Part shown: positions 7,397 through 12,278 of the stretch, one piece after another
How positions within the stretch are numbered: position 1 is the stretch's first letter
How the letters are laid out: each line of letters begins with the position of its first letter
Assembly (NCBI GenBank): GCA_026770615.1
Contig: MU631334.1
Coordinates: 333,351 to 345,628, forward strand
Length of the DNA: 12,278 nt
DNA from: Pavlovales sp. CCMP2436
Taxonomy: Eukaryota; Haptophyta; Pavlovophyceae; Pavlovales
Direction: 5' to 3'
The notes under the pieces: model-generated
What the model was told of the DNA's origin: nothing
The model's input: only the letters and a program-made list of their open reading frames with translations
Database searches by the model: none
Translations under genes and position numbers: made by a program

Positions 7397-10271
7397 GAGG
7401 CACGGTTTGTGGGGCCGGACGTTTTTATAAATATTTACACACAGGTCAACTGTCGACGAAGGCTTCAGATGCTTGCCTTGAATCAGCTGTCGGAGTACAG
7501 GCGCCATGCTCCTACGCCCCCGACAGGGGCTGCAAGTGGGGAGGCGTTAAAAGAACTATTATTTAAAAAAGGCTTGTTATGGTACCTTAACAGGGTTGCC
7601 CGCCTTGAGGTCATCGAGCAGCTTGACGATGGACTGCGGGGTGAGATCCTCGTAAAAGTGGTCGTTGGTGGGGGGGGGGGGGGATTGGGTTCATGGTTCT
7701 ATCTGTTATGTTAAGGGACCATGGTTCTATTAATACAAGGGATTGTGGCTATATTCGCACGCCTAAGCCGGTCTGCACGCTACCGTTCATCCGTCCAGTT
7801 TTTTTGTGTACATCGTACTCTTCGTTGCACTTATTTTCACTATTTTTGTTAAATGTTAGTTCACTATTTTATAATCTATTTTATAAATTATGATGTAAAA
7901 AAAAGAAGAAGAAGGGGGGGGGACTTGCGCGCACCTGTACCATCGGCGCGTTGACGCACGCACCGAGGCACTCCACCTCTGTGAGCGTGAAAGCGGCGTC
8001 CTGAGGGAGGGAGGGGGTGTGGGGGGGGTGGAGTGGGGGGGGGGGGGGTAAGTGGGGTAATTGAGAAGTGGGTGGGGTTGGGACTCCAAATCCATGAGCG
8101 TTAAGGCGGCGTCCTAGATATAGCTATTTACATATGTGTAGGGGATCGTGGGATTTTCAGTAAGTGGGGTTGGTGCGAGTCAGACTGTGCAACAACTCGT
8201 GACAGCAGACTAATTCGAATCAGGACTGGGCCGAATCCGTGGGGCAAGCGCCAAATAAAGGCAATTGTAAAACATGCCTGAGGTCTAGCCTTATAGGATT
8301 AGCGAAGTAGTTTAGGTAGATGGGGTTATAGGGTAAGTGGTAAAATTGTAAAACATGCCTGGGGTCTAGCCTTGTAGGATTAGCGAATTAGTATAGGTAG
8401 ATGGGGTTATAGGGTAAGTGGCAAGTGTGGTCAAGGGCGTAATGGCTGGCAACTCAGACTTCTGTTTATTTTAACCGTGTCGTCAAAAAAACGGGTGTCG
8501 TCCTCGTCGTCCTGCGTGTGCAAATATCTATACAAACGTCCGGCCCCGTAAAGGTCTCCCAGTGGTGCAGCAACAACACACCGTTAGCCTAGGACCGTTC
8601 CCGAGCACACGGATAGCGTCATCATCCAGTCTTGGTTATCTTGCGCCGTCCATGTATTAATATAATTATAAGCTTACGAGTACCAATTAAAAAAGGACGT
8701 TTATTTCATCTAGTACTCGTTAGCTTATAACTTTTGTTTTTGTTTTAATTGATACTCGTAAGCTTATAATTATATTAATATATAATATATGGACAGCGCA
8801 GGACGATACATTTTTTTTTAAAACTAGACGTACTTATTAGGAAGACAGGCAGCATCAGTCAGGCGAATCCTCAGTTTTTTGGATGTACACAATATAAGCG
8901 GGGGGGGCTGGTTACCGGCGTGGTCTCGCCACACTTGATGCCCAGGTGTTTCTCGATGGCAGCGAGGATGTCGTACGCGCCGCAAACCATGCACGGCGTG
9001 GTCGCGCACAGCTGGATGTGGAAACGCCCTTGCTTGTTCCGGTTGTACATCGTGAAAAAGGTGGCGACCTGTTTTCGTTTTTTTTTTCGTTTTTTTTTTA
9101 AGTTTTTATCATTAGGTATGGCAAGTCAGGGGACGATAAAAGAACTACTATTAAACAGGACTCCGGGTCAGGCGTGGAGACGCGGGCAAAGCGGATTGAT
9201 AATTTGTCTTCCGGAGCCGCAGCGCGAACGTATTTGGTAAGGGCTGTAAAAAATAGGCAGAGCTCACGTCATGCTGCTGTCCACTGTCTACTCTTGTATG
9301 CCCATGGCTGGCTGGCTGCGCCCACTGTGAGCACGAGGTGTTGCAATCGCAAAAATCCTCTCCACCCCCCACTCCAACCTCAAAACCCAGTTCCTTCAAC
9401 ACAGACAGGCAGACACAAACACACACCCATATATGATACCGACCACGGCTGGGAGGTGATTGCTCTCATGAATCTGTGGGGTGCTGGAACTTTTATAATT
9501 ATCTGTGCCACTGAATGTGGCACTAAATTTGATTAAAAATCCGCCCCACTCACCTCGTACACAGCCATGCGCGGGCAGCCGAGTCGCTTAGCGATGGCGT
9601 TCATCGCAGACAGCGGCACCCAGCCACCCGAGCCCTGCGGCTCGTCCATGGACAGCGCGCCCTCGTACGCAGGAATCGCCTTGAGTGTTGCATGCGCCAC
9701 GTCCGTCTGCTGCTGCGCCACCCACAGGAGCGGCATGATGCCCGACATCTTGCCCTGCATGGGGGGGGAGGTGTGTGTGTGTGTGTGCAGATGGGCTTGA
9801 CCGCGCGGCCTGCATGGGGGATGGTGATGTGTGTGTGTGTGTGTGCAGATGGACTTGACCGCGCGGCCTGTATGGGGGGGAGGTGTGTGTGCCTGCGCCG
9901 TATCGGGATAACGCTTCAGGTACATGTCGATCTTGGCCAGCGATTCGGCCGACCACTCCCACGGCGTCTCCTCTGAGTTGACCACCGAGTCGCGATGCTG
10001 CGCGGCGGGTGGGCGGGCCGGAGCGGGGCGCGCGGGTCAGCGGAGGAGGCCCGCCCGCGAGTCGCGACCCGTCGCGGGTGTCAGAATGCGGGCCGGGCGT
10101 CCGCTGGGCGCTTGCGCGCACAATGTGCGTGCCCTGGCCGGCGAGGGGCGCGGCGGATGTGCGAAAGTGCCGGGTCGGCTGCCGCTGCGCCCGCAGCAGC
10201 TGCGGGGGGCAGCGCGGCAGCGCGGCGAGCGCCCGGCCGGTGAGCGCTCGCGAGATCCGAAGCATAACCAT
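7183..10271 (-). CDS. NDUFV2: NADH:ubiquinone oxidoreductase 24-kDa subunit, mitochondrial
   Basis: The gene has seven exons, all phase 0: 10271-10122, 9997-9893, 9754-9554, 9068-8916, 8000-7935, about 7669-7586, and 7305-7183 (293 residues). Exon 1 is an Arg-rich presequence ([18 protein letters not shown]) typical of mitochondrial import. Exon 2 begins HRDS and has NSEETPWEW. Exon 3 has [15 protein letters not shown] and MAVYE. Exon 4 has [10 protein letters not shown] and CATTPC, and exon 5 has [14 protein letters not shown]. These give the C-x4-C and C-x3-C ligands of the N1a [2Fe-2S] cluster. Exon 6 has [20 protein letters not shown] and exon 7 ends SGPYCRDLS plus a Pro/Ala tail. The protein works in the NADH-dehydrogenase module of complex I in the matrix arm. 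Introns 1 and 5 share the donor GTGCGCGCAAG. Oddities are a GC donor in intron 2, no AG before exon 6, and an insertion of about 26 residues in exon 3. Confidence 0.95.
7306..7585 (-). other. NDUFV2 intron 6 with A31 tract and dispersed repeat
   Basis: The donor is AAG|GTACC and the acceptor is AAAACAG|ATC. The intron contains T31 on the plus strand (7364-7394) set between AGGAGG-like hexamers. It also holds a copy of the ACGTCCGGCCCC repeat (7401-7442) and two short motifs also found in intron 3. Confidence 0.85.
7401..7442 (-). repeat. Dispersed intronic repeat, copy 1 (ACGTCCGGCCCC)
   Basis: On the minus strand this has GTGTAAATATTTAT, then ACGTCCGGCCCC, then ACAAACCGTG. Related copies are at 8515-8563 and 11893-11939. 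Confidence 0.7.
7670..7934 (-). other. NDUFV2 intron 5 with C14 tract at its 3' end
   Basis: The donor is CAG|GTGCGCGCAAG. At the 3' side, homology places the exon start at ACC AAC GAC (7669), directly after 14 cytosines on the minus strand, and no AG is there. The nearest upstream AG (7704-7703) would bring a TGA in frame. The rest is AT-rich with poly-pyrimidine segments near 7900-7920. Confidence 0.7.
8263..8423. repeat. 81-bp tandem duplication in NDUFV2 intron 4
   Basis: Two copies (8263-8343 and 8344-8423) start at AATTGTAAAACATGCCTG and end near GGGTAAGTGG. They differ at only a few positions, so the duplication is recent. Confidence 0.85.
8515..8582 (+). repeat. Dispersed repeat, copy 2
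   Basis: The segment holds AACGTCCGGCCCCGTAAA and GGTCTCCCAGT, then GGTGCAGCAACAACACACC. That last 19-mer recurs inverted at 11974-11992 beside copy 3 (18 of 19 matches). Here the repeat is antisense to NDUFV2. Confidence 0.7.
8643..8799. mobile_element. MITE-like hairpin element with about 50-bp terminal inverted repeats
   Basis: The left arm starts GCGCCGTCCATGTATTAAT (8643) and runs through TAAGCTTACGAGTACCAATT to about 8692. The right arm (8743-8799) is its near-perfect reverse complement ending ATGGACAGCGC, with a small AT insertion. The 50-bp loop holds a third related segment, TACTCGTTAGCTTATAA. It has no coding capacity and lies wholly in NDUFV2 intron 4. No clear target-site duplication was seen. 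Confidence 0.75.
9069..9553 (-). other. NDUFV2 intron 3 (485 bp)
   Basis: The donor is GAG|GTGAGT and the acceptor is GAAAACAG|GTC, preceded by an A-rich rather than a pyrimidine-rich tract. It contains a 19-bp hairpin (GTGCCAC, 5-nt loop, GTGGCAC; 9505-9523). It also has two motifs shared with intron 6: a CGCCTGACCCGG core, and TAGTTCTTTTA followed by ACTTGC. Confidence 0.85.
9755..9892 (-). other. NDUFV2 intron 2: GC-AG, made of tandem repeats
   Basis: The junctions are GCGCAG|GCACAC and CCCATGCAG|GGC. The whole 138 bp is about 2.5 copies of a 55-58-bp unit (boundaries near 9808 and 9866), each with a (CA)n tract and CTTGACCGCGCGG. The length is a multiple of three and the exon frame runs through it without a stop, so retention would add 46 His/Thr-rich residues. 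Homology favours removal, because the conserved protein resumes directly at [16 protein letters not shown]. Confidence 0.7.
9998..10121 (-). other. NDUFV2 intron 1 (124 bp)
   Basis: The donor ATT|GTGCGCGCAAG is identical over 11 bases to that of intron 5. The acceptor is CGCGCAG|CAT. The intron is as GC-rich as the exons, and the frame from exon 1 happens to stay open across it, so the exact donor is inferred from the HRDS homology downstream and the matching donor motif. Confidence 0.65.
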
Positions 10272-10731
10272 GCTGCTTTCGAAGCTCGATTTTGAAACTT
10301 TTTAAAAAGCAGGTGTGAGGAAGCACGCGTACGGCCGCTGGCCGCTATGCTGTGCATGCGCTTGTGCGCTATGATGTGGCTCATCTGAGTGGCCCGGTAC
10401 ATGCAGCCGACGTAGATCTCCCCACTTTGTTGACATAGGGCCTCAACAAGAACCCATAATGGCAATAAAGCGATTTAAATCTCCGCCGTGAGCACAAGCC
10501 GACAACACGCTTGCCCGCTCGTGCGGCAAGAGGCGGAGTGTACCGACGAGCGGAGGCGGATACGAGCGCGTAGAAGTGTACCGCGGAGCGCATACAGGCC
10601 GGGCGCGCGCGGGTTCGTGTAGGGAGGCAGCGTGGGCAAGCCGGGAGGCGGAGGCGAGCGCGCGGGACGCGTGGGAGCTGGGTTTCGGGAGCTGTAGAAG
10701 AAGCGCATCGCCGGGAGCTGCTTCAGTGAAT
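10272..10731. promoter_or_regulatory. Divergent promoter region, NDUFV2 / unknown gene
   Basis: The 460 bp between the two start codons must carry both 5' UTRs and promoters. There is an AT-rich patch with TTTTTAAAAA near 10299-10308 on the NDUFV2 side, and the part from 10500 onward is GC-rich. No TATA box or initiator can be assigned with confidence. Confidence 0.4.
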
Positions 10732-11659
10732 ATGCCAGTAGCCGGCTCGGAGCTCCGGCAGCGGATGGAGGCACTCGTGGCCAAGCTGAAAACAGCCGAG
10801 CTCGTCCCCGCCGAGCGCCGCTCGGTGCGCAAGCGCGCCAAGAATAAGCGCTTTGATGACGCGGAGTATGAGCTGGAGGCCGCGGCGCCGGGCGCTAAGG
10901 CCAAGCGCCCGTCCATCATAGACTCGGAGGACGAAGGGGGGTCGTCGGACGGCGGCGCGGCCGCGGAAGGCTCCGGCCCCGAGCCGATGGAGCTCGACGG
11001 CGCGTCCACACCCGCCGACGGCGCGGGTGCGCCCTCCGGCTGCGAACCCGGGGCTGGCTGCGAACCCGGGGACGCGGACGAGTTTGGCGCGCCCGCCTGG
11101 ATCGTGGGCTTCCGGACCTCGCTCGAGGTGCGCGCGACGCTGCTCGCCGTCGCCGGTGGCGGCGTCCGCCTGCGCCTGCGCGTGGTGCCGTGCCTCGACG
11201 CGAGCGCCATCGCGGACGTCGCGCCCTTGGTACCATTCTAATATATCGATATAACCATGTTCTGCGGCTGCTCTACACGTCTTTTCGTCAAATGGATGTC
11301 CATGTTCATAATACAGCCATTCGAATATGTTCAGATATCCACCTTCTGCTGCAGCTGCAGACGTATACTTGTCAAATTCACATCCATTGTCATAGGTGGA
11401 GGACGAGCTGCAACGGATCAAGGACGAGACATCAACAGTCGTGCGCGCGGCCGCGGCACTCGCGCGCAAGGCTGCAAAGTGGCATGCGGCCGAGATTCTC
11501 GTCGCCGACGCGCGCGCGGGTGCGAGGGGGGGCACCGCGGCCGGACAGCCGACGGCGGCGGAGGCGGCGGAGGCGAAACGCAAGCGAGACAAGAAAGGCA
11601 AGACCAAGATCAAGACCGTGGTCACTCCGGGAGCTAACGGTGCCGAGCTTGAGGTGTGA
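10732..11659 (+). CDS. Charged, probably nuclear protein of unknown function
   Basis: Exon 1 is 10732-11229 (ATG to PLV junction) and exon 2 starts at 11396. The joint is phase 0, with donor TTG|GTACC and acceptor CATAG|GTG. The N-terminus is helical (LRQRMEALVAKLKTAEL) and followed by a basic cluster (RRSVRKRAKNKR) that could be a nuclear localisation signal. An acidic, Ser/Gly/Ala-rich low-complexity stretch (DSEDEGGSSDGG and two CEPG repeats) comes next, then a compact part (WIVGFRTSLEVRATLLAV). Exon 2 is a long helix (VEDELQRIKDETSTVVRAAA, then ARKAAKWHAAEILVA) and a Lys-rich tail (KRKRDKKGKTKIK). I do not recognise the family. If unspliced after 11653, it ends at TGA 11657-11659 (253 residues). 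GAG|GTGTGA at 11653/11654 is also a possible donor to a further exon at 11838-11882. Confidence 0.65.
11230..11395 (-). pseudogene. Ankyrin-repeat coding fragment, antisense, filling an intron
   Basis: On the minus strand the entire 166-bp intron of the plus-strand gene translates without interruption. It has NGCEFDKYTSAAAAEGGYLN, then IFEWLYYEHGHPFDEKTC, then RAAAEHGYIDILEWY. That is about one and a half ankyrin repeats of the type with NGCPWDE/TCxxAAxxGHLxxLxWL. The repeat type is common in protists and in giant viruses. It is AT-rich with A/T third positions, unlike the GC-rich exons on both sides. The match ends at the splice sites: donor GTACCA is the reverse of the TGG TAC codons, and acceptor CATAG the reverse of CTATG. 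It has no start or stop of its own and is probably an inserted gene fragment now used as an intron. Confidence 0.75.
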
Positions 11660-11837
11660 ATCGATCCCTGGCCGGCCATTTGCCCCCCCCTCCCCCCTCC
11701 CCCCCCTTAAGTGTACTAGTATTCATAACTCAATCTTCCGATGAGAGAACTCGAGCGGAATAAATTATATAAATCAACAGAAGAACTATTGTAAAAAAAC
11801 AAGCACACACACACACACACATACATTCAACTATTAG
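11660..11837. other. 3' flank or intron 2 of the unknown gene
   Basis: It contains a C-rich tract (about 11682-11706), AT-rich DNA with AATAAATT near 11759, and a (CA)9 microsatellite at 11804-11821. If GAG|GTGTGA is used as a donor, this is a 184-bp intron (11654-11837) ending CTATTAG|GCT. Confidence 0.45.
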
Positions 11838-11882
11838 GCTCTCGTCGTGTCGCTCGTCGACGATGCCGACGCTCTTGCCGAG
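11838..11882 (+). CDS. Possible 45-nt downstream exon
   Basis: ALVVSLVDDADALAE is encoded between an acceptor-like CTATTAG and a donor-like GAG|GTGCGTGTACG. It is phase 0 at both ends, which is the phase of every other intron inferred here, and GC-rich in AT-richer surroundings. It could extend the gene that starts at 10732 to beyond the window, or belong to another gene. Confidence 0.35.
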
Positions 11883-12278
11883 GTGCGTGTACGTGTAAAT
11901 TTATGTAAGAACGTCTGGCCCCGTAAACGGTCTCCCAGTCTCCCAGTCTCCCAGTCAGGCCAACAGTTTACAGGGTGTGTTATTGCTGCACCGTGTGTGT
12001 TGTTTACGGTGCTCCCAGTCTCCCACCTCCCAGCTGCTGGAGCCAGGACCATGTTCTTGGTGAATCCTGCAACTTTATAATACTAAAACTTTTAAATCTA
12101 AGCAGGGGGTGCCTTTAGATATAATTCTTTAAAGGCTGTCCGGGTGTCTATCGGACAGACTTTGGCACCTGCTGGGGACTTGAAACCCCCACCGCCCTAG
12201 AAGGCCACCACCCCACTCCCCATGGCGATGGAGTGCGTATGAGAGGACATCAAATGTATACAAATAAATTCAAACAAA
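11883..12278. other. Non-coding end of window, repeats and a structured segment
   Basis: From 11893 to 11939 lies the third copy of the dispersed ACGTCYGGCCCC repeat, followed by TCTCCCAG in three tandem copies (11931-11956) and the inverted 19-mer at 11974-11992. Between 12101 and 12173 there are nested inverted segments: GGTGCC/GGCACC outside, CTGTCCG/CGGACAG (12136-12142/12152-12158) inside. No gene is recognised. Confidence 0.45.
11893..11992 (+). repeat. Dispersed repeat, copy 3, with TCTCCCAG tandem
   Basis: GTGTAAATTTATG, then AACGTCTGGCCCCGTAAA and GGTCTCCCAGT, match copy 2 in order and spacing. GGTGTGTTATTGCTGCACC at 11974-11992 is the near-perfect reverse complement of the 19-mer beside copy 2. 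Confidence 0.7.

Larger units (their letters stand above)
8001..8915 (-). other. NDUFV2 intron 4 (915 bp), repeat-rich
   Basis: The donor is CCG|GTAACC and the acceptor is CTCCCTCAG|GAC, preceded by a C-rich tract. The intron holds an 81-bp tandem duplication, a dispersed repeat copy and a MITE-like hairpin, each listed separately. No coding sequence was seen in it. Confidence 0.85.

Noticed and set aside
7315..7566. Plus-strand ORF with a long Phe run
   Set aside because: It is created by the T31 tract inside an NDUFV2 intron.
8140..8240. Possible tRNA because of TTCGAATC near 8214
   Set aside because: No matching acceptor, D or anticodon stems could be arranged around it.
8263..8423. CRISPR-like repeat arrangement
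   Set aside because: There are only two long, directly adjacent copies with no spacers, in a eukaryotic intron.
10723..11679. 318-codon minus-strand frame across the unknown gene
   Set aside because: Only the 11230-11395 part, the ankyrin fragment, looks like protein. The flanks are low-complexity shadows of the plus-strand exons.

Overview
The window is nuclear DNA from a GC-rich, intron-bearing unicellular eukaryote, most likely an alga and possibly a haptophyte. The evidence is phase-0 spliceosomal introns (one apparently GC-AG), GC-rich exons next to AT-richer introns, long poly-C/poly-G runs, microsatellites, and a mitochondrial complex I subunit with an N-terminal targeting peptide. 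The assignment to a group is inference; no rRNA or tRNA was seen.

Layout. 30-172 (-): first exon of an SMAP-type ArfGAP that runs off the left edge. 173-1251: repeat-bearing intergenic DNA with a decayed F-box-like fragment. 1252-4306 (+): a large broken gene. Its pieces read, in order, as an MLKL/HeLo-like four-helix bundle, a TKL-type protein kinase, a phase-0 intron, and eight armadillo-type repeats of 48 residues. It carries at least six frame-disrupting indels and one stop codon. 4438-6231: a candidate mobile element with short terminal inverted repeats and a 4-bp flanking duplication, holding a 5'-truncated reverse-transcriptase-family C-terminal ORF on the minus strand. 6586-7191: a long inverted repeat in which the 3' end of the neighbouring NDUFV2 gene is copied in reverse between 18-bp inverted repeats. 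7183-10271 (-): a seven-exon NDUFV2 gene (24-kDa subunit of mitochondrial complex I), with repeats and a MITE-like hairpin in its introns. 10732 to at least 11659 and perhaps beyond 11882 (+): a divergently oriented gene for a charged, probably nuclear protein. Its first intron (11230-11395) is, on the opposite strand, an uninterrupted ankyrin-repeat coding fragment.

The best candidates for something undescribed are the helical-bundle/kinase/ARM architecture, the intron made of antisense ankyrin-repeat sequence, and the captured NDUFV2 3' end. No operon-like cooperation between the genes is suggested. NDUFV2 and the unknown gene share a 460-bp divergent promoter region, and the ArfGAP and kinase genes are also divergent. 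All homology calls come from motif recognition by eye; no search was run.
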